Shown: positions 54,893 to 64,000 of the stretch, piece after piece
Layout of the letters: each line of letters begins with the position of its first letter
Position numbering within the stretch: position 1 is the first letter of the stretch
Assembly: GCF_033807715.1 (NCBI RefSeq)
Contig: NC_084592.1
Location: forward strand, 1,839,501-1,903,500
DNA from: Cololabis saira
Taxonomy: Eukaryota > Chordata > Actinopteri > Beloniformes > Belonidae
Reading direction: 5' to 3'
DNA: 64,000 nucleotides
Translations under genes and position numbers: made by a program
The notes under the pieces: generated by a model
Database searches by the model: none
What the model saw: only the letters and a program-made list of their open reading frames with translations
Told to the model about the DNA's origin: nothing

Positions 54893-56225
54893 TTAGAGTC
54901 CGTCTCTCCTCAGGGCTGGGTCTGGCCACAACACTTCATCCACGTCGCATGCAATATTTTCTCTTTCCAAACATCGAGGAAAGAATCTTCTTGAGAGGCG
55001 TATCCAACCTTGGATAGAAGCAGCATGAATGTCACCACATGCTTCCTCCATTCCCTGGAGAAGTGAAAGACGGGCATAGGGACGACAATCATACACTTTC
55101 CAGCGCCATGTTGAGAAGAATTCTTCGATCGGGTTCAGAAATTGTGAATATGGAGGCAGATTGACAACAGAAAAATGGGGATGGTTGACAAACCAATTGT
55201 GGACCAGTTGGGAGCGATGAAAACTAACATTATACCACACAACCACAAATATTGCCTGGTGTGGATTCTCTTCATTTGGAGCAGCACACATGGTGACATT
55301 TCCTCCACGTTGGCCCGGGACATTGATAATTACCCTCTGTCCGATGTTATTTCTCCCTCTCCGTCTTGACTTGGTGAGGTTGAATCCCACCTCATCCACA
55401 TAGATGTATTCATGGAGAATGGGGTGGGCATCCATCTCCAATATTCTCTGTATTACAGTAGATAAAAGAACAGATCAGGATATGCACAGTAATCTGTCTC
55501 AGCAGGTGAAAGTCTGATGTACTGGAAGTGCTATGTACTGTACATACCTCCACGTACTCTCACCGCAGGTTCATCACTCTGTCACAGTTCCTTTCAAACG
55601 GGACCCTGTACAGCTGATTCAGTCGCCACTGATTCCTCAGTCCTCAGTCCTGCAGGACACGATGAATCGTCGACAAACTGACTGCATCAATATCTTCCAA
55701 AACATGAGTTTGAATCTCATGAATTCTAATGCCGTTATTTGCCAAAACCATATTTACAATTTCGGTCTCCTGGTCTTGTGAAAATACGCAACCTTGTCCT
55801 CCACGATACGGTTGTCTTTCCACTCTAGAAAATACAGAAATCCAGTAGTAGGAGTATGTGCTGTATAAACAGTCAACTAAGGCTGTACACCCTTTGAACA
55901 CGCATGCATTTTAAAGCTATGCAGAAATGGCTATTACATTACCTGTTCTCATTTCGAAAGGTTCGAATTATGGCCGCCACTGTAAATCGACTCAAGTTGG
56001 GCTGGACTCTGAGTCCAGCCTCTCTCATGGTCAACCCATGATTGATCACATGATCTATCAGAGTAGCCCTAATCTCATCAGAGACAACTCTTCTTGGTTC
56101 TCTTTCCCTTCCTCTTCCTCTTCCTCTTCCTCTTCCTGCTCCTCTTCCAAAGTGTCCTCCACGAACCCGAACTCCTTATCGCCCTCCGCATCTTCCTCCG
56201 TCCCCCCCGGCTCTCTCTGCATTGT
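54893..56225 (-). pseudogene. IS630/Tc1-family transposase, intron-containing, decayed
   Basis: Exon 1 (to 55943) has an Arg/Gly- or Glu-coding tract, then RRVVSDEIRATLIDHVINHG and LRVQPNLSRFTVAAIIRTFR, a helix-turn-helix, and a GTAATG donor. Exon 2 (from 55824, after TTTTCTAG) reads RQPYRGGQGCVFSQDQETEI and LSTIHRVL. The last block (54893-55441) carries YIYVDEVGFNL with the first catalytic aspartate, VVVWYNVSFHRS where the family has WDN (Asp to Tyr), and PPYSQFLNPIEEFFSTWRWK with the glutamate. The core is also shortened between the two. This multi-exon teleost transposase is known to me from many annotated fish genomes. Loss of the second aspartate and stops near 55600 make it inactive. 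Confidence 0.75.
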
Positions 56226-56612
56226 TATGATCCATTGTTCAAGACAGAAGACTTGGCCTTTGGCCTATTTATAGGCCTGTGTCAGGCAGTGATTGCTTGG
56301 TGTTCAATCAAGCAATTATTGTTTGCACATGTGAGCACAGAGTCTGAGGCACTGATGAATAAATGTGGCATTTTGTTTGGTTGTGTTTGAAACAGGAAAT
56401 CAAGTTACTTCCTTTTAGATTATTGTGTGTAGGTAGAGAATTGTGTGTACTGATTTGAAAAAAGTTAATAGCTAAACTGAAAATATGTGTCAAGGCTGAG
56501 AATTAGTGTATAGTTTTGCTGATTTGATGTGGAGTTGTGACGTTTGAGTGTCAGGTTTTAGAAATCGTGTGAAATATAAAGGTTTTGTGTCTAAGCAGTT
56601 GAAAAAACTGTA

Positions 56613-56758
56613 AACAGAACACTCCCCATCTGATACCCAGAGGGTTTCACCTTCTTTCTTTACTCTTAATATCAAAATAAACTTCAGTAGCTCAGTATTG
56701 TAATCAATTGACCTTTACAACTATTTTAATGTCAGTAAACATATGTAAAGCATCAAAC
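56613..56758. other. Possible LTR remnant of BEL/Pao relic 2
   Basis: On the minus strand TGATGCTTTACATATGTTTA follows directly after the pol end. It may be the start of the 3' LTR, cut off by the IS630/Tc1 element. Unproven. Confidence 0.3.
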
Positions 56759-57173
56759 TTATTTATCTGGAGAAATGAGCAAAACCAGTTCATTGACAGG
56801 TCTAAGATACAGTCTAGTACCATCCTTATTTGGCACTCTCAGCTGAACCTTGCATACCCGTTCATCTTCACTGGGGTACACCTCTGAGATGATGTCAAGT
56901 GGCCAGTCATTTCTTTTAGCTACACTGTCCTTAAGAAGCACAACACTTCCTTCCGTGAGGTTCGGCTGGTCAGATGTCCACTTTCTGCGGGGTTGAAGCG
57001 TAGCCAGGTACTGTTTGCGCCACCTGTCCCAGAATCTGTTTGACAGACTTTGGACTCTGCGCCACTGCTGCTTGTACAGGTCCTTGAGATCAAACTCAAC
57101 AGCCGGAGGCGGACAAGGGCCCACCTTTTGAGTCAGCAGGGAAGCAGGCGTGAGGATGAAAGGATCTGTAGGG

Positions 57174-57803
57174 TCAGTGGACACATGTACAAGTGAGCGA
57201 TTGTTCACAATGGCGGTGAAAGCTTGTGAGCACCTTGTGTGTGAGTTTGGAAGATCCTAGCTGCATGAGCATCGACTCTAGTATGCGGCGTGTGACCCCG
57301 ATCGTCCTTTTCCAAACCCCTCCCATATGCGAGGAGTGTGGGACATTGAAAGTCCATGTGGTGCCTGGCTCAGAGAGGAATCTCTTGACTGTCTTCTCAT
57401 CAGCGTTGGAGGGGATTTCCAGGTCTTTTGAGGCTCCAATGAAGTTTGTGCCCCTGTCGGAGCGTAGATGTTTCACTGGTCCTCGGATTGCCTGGAATCG
57501 ACGGAGTGCATTTATCAAGCTAGAAGAGTCCATAGACTCTATAACTTCGATGTGAATAACTCTCACAGATAGACAAGTGAAGAGGATGGCCCACCTTTTA
57601 CTCTCGGCATATCCTCCCCTTGTGCGATGTGCGGCCACAGTCCAGGGGCCGAACACATCCAGGCCCACGTTAGTAAAGGACGGTTCAGTGCTGAGCCTGT
57701 CCGGGGGCAGGTCGGCCATTTTTTGTAATTCACATTTTCCTCTGAGTTTGCGGCAGACTACGCATTCAAAAATCACTCTGTTGACACATCTCTTTCCATC
57801 CAC
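57174..57803 (-). pseudogene. BEL/Pao integrase core
   Basis: The zinc-finger end CVVCRKLRGK is followed by NVGLDVFGPWTVAA with the first catalytic aspartate and VKHLRSDRGTNFIGASKDLE with the second. Then comes SSHMGGVWKRTIGVTRRILE, where BEL/Pao elements normally have GGVWER: the catalytic glutamate is a lysine here. The C-terminal domain follows in another frame (56759-57208, with RVQSLSNRFWDRW and PLDIISEVYPSEDERVCKVQ), which is DUF5641-like. So this copy is dead both by frameshift and by active-site change. Confidence 0.85.
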
Positions 57804-58498
57804 TATCCAGTAGCCAGCAGATCGGATGGCCCCTCAGTAAAGTTGCGTCCTTGGTGTTGTGTCTGTTCGTGGAAGTGGCGGGCAATGAGGGTGGCTACAT
57901 GGTGACGTCCGGGTAAGATCATTGGTCTCTTTTCCTCAGGTCCTAAGTCAGAAGCTGTGAGACGTCCCCCAACTCTCAGCAGACCTGCTTGCTCGAGGAA
58001 AGGGTCCAGGGTCCAGAGTGCTCTTTGGGATGTTGGAGTTGGACAAGAGGCATTCTAATTCTCTCTCATAGGTCTCACGCTGAACTGTTTTCATGATGAT
58101 CCTTGTACTCTGGTCTTGGACCTACACTGATGCAGGCTTGTGGCAGAGATGCCATTTCTGACACGGTCCATTACTCTTGTTTCTGAAGCACTGAAAGATG
58201 TGGATCAACACACCAACAGCCCGCGTGAGAGAGCTCCATTCTGAGAAACGGCTGAAACATTGTGAGCCAAGGTGCTTGAGTACTGACGTACACAAAGTGG
58301 TCACATATGACCGGATTTCAGGATCCTGTTTTGGCTGTAGGAGGTCAAAGATCTGCTCGGCAAACAGCATCTCAGTAGGCTGAGACAAAAACGCCGACCC
58401 AGTGAACCACATTGTGCGCTTCAGGCGGTCTGCTGGGATCGATCGTGTTGTGGTGTCTGCAGGATTGTGTTGTGTGTGAACTGTAGTGGCTGAGTGCT

Positions 58499-58864
58499 TC
58501 ACCTGATACGTTGAACTCGGTTGCTACCGTACACGTAAAATCTTCTTTTCTCGTTGAAAATATATCCAAGTACAATTCTACAATCTGTGTAGAATGTGAC
58601 TGCATCAAACGTGATGTCAATTTCAGACGTGATGGTCTCAGCTAGATCTAGTGCCATGACCGCTCCACACAGCTCCAAATTAGGTATGGTGTGCTCAGGG
58701 CACGGTGTGAGTCTGGCTCTGCTTGAGATCAGTCTATCTGCCTCTACAGTTCTTAAATAGGCAACTGCAGCCACTGCCCTTTCTGATGCGTCCGAGAAGA
58801 CACACAGCTCCGTTCGCTTGGCTGCGGACAAGGATATGCAAGTGTATGCTCCGGGGATTCTCAA
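58499..58864 (-). pseudogene. BEL/Pao RNase H
   Basis: It begins with ELCVFSDASERAVAAVAYLR, the first RNase H aspartate in SDAS, then RARLTPCPEHTIPNLELCGA with the glutamate in the NLEL block, and VTFYTDCRIVLGYIFNEKRR with the next aspartate in the YTD block. These are the expected active-site positions. The following minus-strand part (58122-58502) holds HNPADTTTRSIPAD, the link to the integrase. Confidence 0.85.
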
Positions 58865-59008
58865 TTTTTCCGGTTCTTGGAGAGAATCCCTCCAATCTTC
58901 CCACAGTTTCTCTTTCTCTGCAGCCAGTCCCAGTCAGGAGAGTCAGTGATGAGTTCGCGAAGGAGTACTTTGCCTTGAATTGTCAATGGAGAGACGAGTC
59001 CGAGTGGA

Positions 59009-59614
59009 TCATACAGGCCGTTCGCCGTGGAGAGTACTCCTCGCCGAGTAAATGGCTTTCTCTGTTCCTCCACATGGTAAGAGAAGCAGTCTTACTCCAG
59101 GTCCCAGAGTAGCCCGAGACTCCTCTGTGTTCGGAAGGCTGTCAGCGGCCAGGTCAAGGTCCTTTAGGTCAGTGGCCTGATCTTCACAGGGGAAGGCCTC
59201 CATGACTGCTTTGTTGTTCGAGACCAACTTGTGCAGTCTGAGATTTGAACAGGCCAGCATACTTTGAGTCCTCTTAAGCAGACTGATCGCCTGTTCAGCT
59301 GTAGCAAGGGATTTCAGTCCATCGTCCACATAAAAGCCTCTGCCCACAAACAGCTGTGCATCCTCTCCATACTCACTCTGACCTTCCTGAGCTGCACGCC
59401 TGAGACAGTAAATGGCCACGGCTGGGGAGGGGCTATTCCCAAACACGTGGACATTCATGTGATACTCAGCTACCTCCTTTTCTGGGTTGTTATCTTTAAA
59501 CCAGAATAACCTGAGAAAGCTGCTGTCCTCAGGCTTGACCTTGAAGCAATGGAACATTTGCTGTATGTCCACTGAGAAGGCTACTTGCTCCTTTGAAACG
59601 AAGAAGGATGCCAA
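59009..59614 (-). pseudogene. BEL/Pao reverse transcriptase
   Basis: Open for 201 codons: VAFSVDIQQMFHCFKVKPED with the first catalytic aspartate, LRLFWFKDN, VFGNSPSPAVAIYCLR, and GFYVDDGLKSLATAEQAISL with the YVDD box. This is the same domain as in BEL/Pao relic 1 but from a different subfamily. A frame change near 59110 leads to the next block (58861-59073, TANGLYDPLGLVSPLTIQGK). Confidence 0.85.
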
Positions 59615-59992
59615 TCAGGCTGTTGTTAAGATCAGGGCCAGTTTGTTTTTTTGGGTGATTAATGTGACAAATTGTTCCTTCATTTCAGGCTTCCTTTTGA
59701 AGGAGCGCTACAGTGAGTTGAGGCGTTCCTGTGCCTGGACACTATTGGTAGGCAGCTGTGGCCGGTGAGCTCTGAAAGGCAGAGGAGCCACCCAGCTGTT
59801 TTCCTCATCCTCGTAGACCCCGTCGTCCATGTGCTCGGAAACTGCAGGTCCTCGATAGAAGGGCCCTCTGTTTCGTCCTGCTTGGTTGTCTGAAACGCGT
59901 CACTGCCTGAAGTGTTCTGTTCACCTTTGGCATGACTGCCTCGGCGCTGGACGGGCTGTAAGAGGAGTTTAGTGTCACAATATCTCTCCTTC

Positions 59993-60342
59993 TGTCAGGA
60001 TTTGACATTCCCCTGTTTTGTTTTGAAAGCTCATGTCCCTGAGTTCCAGTTCTGTCTTGACCCTCCTGGTTCCTATCTGCCCTGATTGTCTGGACCTTTG
60101 TCTCGTTATCCTTTGTGTATATCTAGTCTTGTTTATCCCCTGCTTCTCACTGGTCCGTACTGTTTGTTCCCTCCATGTTCTCCTCGTCAGGTTTACCTAG
60201 TTTTCTTGTTCATGTTCCTGTTCCGTTTTTGATCGTGCTCAGCAGCATTTTTGTCTTTGTTTTTTGCGAATAAATCTACGTTTTTTGGAACTCCTGCCTC
60301 CTGCTCTCCTGCGTTTGGGTCCTCATCTAACCATCCCTGACA
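59993..60342 (-). mobile_element. Solo LTR of a gypsy-type element, 350 bp
   Basis: TGTCAGGATTTGACATTCCC to ...CATCCCTGACA, with perfect CCTTC duplications (59988-59992 and 60343-60347). It sits inside the BEL/Pao pol and is the same family as 50215-50555 and the fragment at 12912. LTR-LTR recombination has removed the interior. Strand is not certain. Confidence 0.92.
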
Positions 60343-60347
60343 CCTTC

Positions 60348-60610
60348 ACTGTGTAATGGTTGCGGCATGGCTGAAAGAGCGACAGGCGTCCGTTACTCTG
60401 TACGGTGGTGGTGTAGAAATGGACAACAGGCGGCCTGTGCATATCCCCGATACACACATCACCCACAATCACCCAGCCAAGGTCCAACTTTTGGGTATAG
60501 GGCGCGTTGTGTGGGCCGTTTTCACTTGTTTTTGCACTTTGTGGGCTCTGATAATGTCTCGACCCAACAAGAGCAAGATGGCAGCCTGTGAATCGATGTC
60601 TGGGATGTGG
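60348..60610 (-). pseudogene. BEL/Pao protease-RT linker region
   Basis: The minus strand in two frames reads DSQAAILLLLGRDIIRAHKV and then NGPHNAPYTQKLDLGWVIVG followed by DVCIGDMHRP. The APYAQRLxLGWVIVGxVC block is conserved in BEL/Pao between the protease and RT. It continues across the solo LTR at 59993-60342 into 59805-59992 (DIVTLNSSYSPSSAEAVM). Confidence 0.7.
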
Positions 60611-61112
60611 TTTGGACAAGTGTTTTAAGTGGGCTGGAGGGGGGGGCATGCGTTTTGGCGTCTATCGTCGCCACAATAACGCTTTTGACTGAGAAAAGTA
60701 ATGCGCATATTCGCAGGATAGAGACGGACATTTTGATGTATAACACACCTGGGTGCACTTTAGAAAATAGGAACTATCAAATATCGACCAATCATAAGAA
60801 GGGGCGGGGCTAATTTGCACCAATTATGTTCAAGGACTCAAAACCAAGTCCGATGACACCACCCACGAGTCTTTATGTCAAACCATTCAAAAGTTATGGC
60901 AGAAAGTAGGAACTATAGAATATGGACCAATCAGATCAAGGGCAGGACGCGCTTTTTGGCATCTATCGTCGCCACGGTAACGCTTTTGACTGAGAATAGT
61001 AATGCCCATCGTCGCAGGATTGAGACGCACATTTCGATGTATAACACACCTGGGTGCACGTAACGGTTCGGGCGAAGAAGCGGCCGAAGAAATGGCATAA
61101 ATTGCGGCAAAA
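60611..61112 (+). repeat. Composite GGGCCC repeat, fragment B1
   Basis: Modules TTTTGGCGTCTATCGTCGCC, TATAACACACCTGGGTGCAC and ACACCACCCACGAGTC in the same orientation as copy A. It ends at the TTAA that borders the next copy. Confidence 0.75.
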
Positions 61113-61116
61113 TTAA

Positions 61117-63186
61117 TTAGGGCCCGAGCACTTGCAGTGCGAAGGCCCTATTGTATTTGCAGGTGCCCAAAAAGTCACCAAATTTTGCACGCAAACCAGG
61201 CCTGGCGAAAAATTTGATATTTCATGGTTTGCCTTCATGGGCGTGGCAAAATGGCTCAACAGCGCCCCCTTGAAAACTTTGTGCCTCAAGCCCCACGATA
61301 CGATTTGACGTACATGCACGAAAATCAGTACACACCTGTATCATGGCGCAACTTAAAGAAAAGTCTCTTGGCGTAATGCCCGAAACCAAACAGGAAGTCG
61401 GCCATTTTGAATTAATTGTGTAATTTTGGCGCAATTTATGCCATTCCTTCGGCAGTTAATACGGCCCGAACCGTAATGTGCACCCAGGTGTGTTATACAT
61501 CAAAATGTGCGTCTCCATCCTCCGACACCACGCATTACTTTTCTCTTTCAAAAGCATTAACGTGGCGACGCTAGACGCCAAAATGCGAGCCCACCCTTCA
61601 TCTGATTGGTTCAGACAGAAAAAACTTTGCGCCTCAAGCCCCATAATACGGTTTGACGTACATGAACGAAAATCGGTACACATCTGTATCATGTCGCTAC
61701 TTAAAGAAAAGTCTCTTGGCGCCATGGCCGAAACCGAACAGGAAGTCTGCCATTTTGAACATTCTGAATTAATCCCGTAATTTTGGAGCAATATATGCCA
61801 TTCCTTCGAGAATTAATACGGCCCGAACCGTATCGTGAACCCAGATGTGTTATACATCAAAATGTGCGTCTCCATCCTGCGAATACGCGCATTACTTTTC
61901 TCTTTCAAAAGTGTTACTGTGGCGACGCTAGACGCCATAAGGCGCACCCCCCTTCATCTGATTGGTTCATATTTGATAGTTCCTCAAAAGGCACCAAATT
62001 TTGCATGCCAGGCAGGCCTGGTGATAAATTTGATATTTCATGGTTTGTATTAATGGGCGTGGCAAAATGGCTCAACAGCGCCCCCTGGAAAACTTTGTGC
62101 CTCAAGCCCCACAATACGGTTTGACGTACATGCACGAAAATCGGTACACACTTGTATCATGTCGCAACTTAAAGAAAAGTCTCTTGGCGCCATGGCCCAA
62201 ACCGAACAGGAAGTCAGCCATTTTGAATTAATTGTGTAATTTTGGCGCAATTTATGCCATTTCTTCGGCAATTAATACGGCCCGAACCGTAACGTGCACC
62301 CAGATATGTTATACATCAAAATGTGCGTCTCCATCCTGCGACTATGCGCATTACTTTTCTCTTTCAAAAGTGTTACCGTGGCGACGCTAGACGCCATAAG
62401 GCGCGCCACCCCTTCATCTGATTGGTCCATATTTGATAGTTCTCCAAAAGGCACCAAATTTGGCATGCAAGCCAGGCCTGGCGATAATTTTGATATTTCA
62501 TGGTTTGCATTAATGGGCGTTGCCTAACTGCTCAACAGCGCCCCCTAGAATACTTTTCTCTGCCATAACTTTTGAATGGTTTGACAAAGAGTCCTGGGTG
62601 GTGTCATCGGACTCGGTATTGAGTCCTTGACCATAATTGGTGAAAATTGGGCCCGCCCCTTCTTCTGATTGGTTGTCCCTATTTCCTGCTATAACTTTTG
62701 ATTGTTTTGACATAGAGAGTCGTGGGTGGTATCATGGGACTCGGTATTGAGTCCTTGACCATAATTGGTGAAAATTAGCCCCGCTCCTTCTTCTGATTGG
62801 TTGTCCCTATTTCCTGCTATAACACTTGAATGTTTTGACATAGAGAGTCGTGGGTGGTGTCATGGGACTCTGTAATGAGTCCTTGAGCTTCTTTGGCCTT
62901 AATTAGCCCCACCCCTTCTTCTGATTGGTTGTCCCGATTTTCTGCTATAACTTTTGAATGGTTTGACATAGAGAGTCGTGGGTGGTGTCATCAGATTCTG
63001 TATGGAGTCCTTGACCATCATTGGCCTGAATTAGCCCCGCCCCTTGTTCTGATTGGTTTTCCCTTTTTTCTGCTATAACTTTTGAATGGTTTGACATAGG
63101 AAGTCGTGGGTGGTGTCGTTTCTGATACTCCTATTGGGGGGCCGGTGGCTGTGAGTGCGAGGGCCCGTTCATCGCTGCTTGCAGCT
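61117..63186 (-). repeat. Composite GGGCCC repeat, near full-length copy
   Basis: The copy is bounded by TTAA at 61113-61116 and 63187-63190. On the minus strand it begins AAAGCTGCAAGCAGCGATGA, has about five tandem 127-bp-type units (62555-63120), then three related modules of about 400 bp (TTTTGAATTAATTGTGTAAT, ATACGGCCCGAACCGTAA, TATAACACACCT), and ends AAGTGCTCGGGCCCTAA. All small frames are shared junk between modules. The family is known to me only as a dispersed fish repeat. Confidence 0.75.
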
Positions 63187-63190
63187 TTAA

Positions 63191-63594
63191 TTATAATTAT
63201 AATTAATTATAATTATTTGATTAATTCAAAATGGCCGACTTCCTGTTCAGTTTCGGCCATGGAGCCAAGAGCCTTTTCTTTAAGTTGCGACATGATACAG
63301 GTGTGTACGGATTTTCGTGCATGTACGTCAAACCGTATTGTGGGGCTTGATGCACAAAGATTTCTAGGGGACGCTTCAGAGCCATTTTGCCACACCCATT
63401 AGTGCAAACCATTAAATATCACATTTTTAGCCAGGCCTGGCTTGCGTGCAAAATTTGGTGACTTTTGGGGCATGTTTAGGGGGGCAAAAAGGCCCTCATT
63501 TCGTCGGAAGAAGGAAAAATAAAAAATAAACGAGAAAAATAAAAATTCCTACAGATACAATTTGCACTTCGCACTGCAAGTGCTCGGGCCCTAA
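63191..63594 (+). repeat. Composite GGGCCC repeat, 3' fragment, opposite orientation
   Basis: From an ATAATT-rich joint at 63191-63220 the 3' part of the family follows on the plus strand, to GTGCTCGGGCCCTAA before TTAA (63595-63598). Together with the copy at 61117 it makes an inverted pair with identical 30-bp outer ends. Confidence 0.75.
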
Positions 63595-63598
63595 TTAA

Positions 63599-64000
63599 GT
63601 TGTTACTTTATGTGTACAGATGGCTAAGTGGTGGAATTCCAAACACTCACAAAAGCAATGAACTATTGGCTGTTGTGATTTGAAGAGAAATTGCTGCCTA
63701 ACAGCTGGTCAGACTACATCCAGCATTATTATTGATGGATTTTACACTTACCTGACAGCCGTGCTGAGATCATTATGTCCATGATCTCAATGATCGCAGT
63801 GAGGGACAGTTTCAGCAGAACAAACGAGCAGGAACCATTAGCCTCTCAGACAAAATCTCACATAGTTTGTTAATAAATGGCTTCACGAAAACAAATGTGT
63901 ACTGGGAGAAGGGTGAACATAAATTAACTACAGCAGCTGAGAAAAAGAGAAAACATGTTCACTGTTCAGTTCTCACCCTCAAGGATTTAGGATTTCAAGA
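63599..64000. other. No feature seen; thsd7b intron presumably continues
   Basis: Unique-looking AT-rich sequence with no exon, repeat end or RNA gene to the window edge. Confidence 0.5.

Larger units (their letters stand above)
54424..56610 (-). mobile_element. Tc1/IS630-type transposon, 2.19 kb
   Basis: The ends CAGTTTCAAGCGCTTACACA and the complement of GTCTAAGCAGTTGAAAAAACTG lie next to TA at 54422-54423 and 56611-56612. It encodes an intron-containing minus-strand transposase. A TG array at 54817-54865 sits in its 3' UTR region. It lies between the Harbinger-like element and the minus-strand BEL/Pao pol. Confidence 0.75.
56759..60610 (-). mobile_element. BEL/Pao LTR retrotransposon relic 2 (pol)
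   Basis: In minus orientation the order is protease-linked region (60348-60610), RT (59009-59614), connection (58861-59073), RNase H (58499-58864), spacer (58122-58502) and integrase (56759-57803): the BEL/Pao pol order. A solo LTR (59993-60342) interrupts it near the start. Gag is absent on the right, where the composite GGGCCC repeat begins. Multiple frameshifts are present. Confidence 0.88.

Overview
The window reads as genomic DNA of a teleost fish, probably a spiny-rayed one. The evidence is vertebrate-type split exons of one host gene, long introns, CA/TG, AT and GAT microsatellites, and a transposon mix typical of teleosts (Tc1/mariner, hAT, Harbinger, Kolobok-like, BEL/Pao, Ngaro/DIRS-like, gypsy solo LTRs, L1-, L2/CR1- and Rex-like LINEs, a Penelope-like fragment, a tRNA-derived SINE). 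No bacterial, organellar, rRNA or CRISPR feature was seen. All family names come from recalled sequence and protein similarity; no search was run.

The only host gene I can support is a thrombospondin type-1 repeat gene on the plus strand, best matching THSD7B (thsd7b). Three consecutive internal coding exons are visible at 16560-16808, 19950-20119 and 45172-45330. Their splice sites and phases agree. The introns are 3.1 kb, 25.1 kb and more than 18.6 kb (running off the right edge), and nearly everything else in the window is transposable-element debris in or upstream of them.

Layout. 0.3-5.5 kb: a 5'-truncated L1-like LINE (minus), a Tc1 relic and a Harbinger element with a nested terminal-inverted-repeat element. 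5.5-16.5 kb: a GC-rich repeat (family X), a short-ORF retroposon, a TG array, a gypsy fragment with a 33-bp minisatellite, and an L2/CR1-like ORF1 with esterase domain split by a later insertion. 16.5-20.1 kb: exons 1-2 of the visible set with MITEs and a SINE between them. 20.1-45.2 kb: the giant intron, holding a Tc1 copy, a composite GGGCCC repeat, a BEL/Pao element broken by a hAT and a Kolobok-like element, a four-level nest (28.1-33.3 kb), a Ngaro/DIRS-like element invaded by a GAT-rich hexamer array (33.3-37.3 kb), and a 4.86-kb foldback-like palindrome (39.8-44.7 kb). 45.3-64 kb: more nested DNA elements, two solo LTRs, a second family X copy, an IS630/Tc1 element with intron-bearing transposase, a minus-strand BEL/Pao pol, and a second composite GGGCCC repeat cluster.

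The best candidate for something undescribed is the palindrome at 39823-44679. Its two arms, about 1.7 and 2.0 kb, each carry a CpG-rich exon-like open frame and a GAT/ATC triplet array, with a spacer of about 1.07 kb holding a 169-bp tandem repeat. The nested transposons with intact target-site duplications give a relative insertion chronology.
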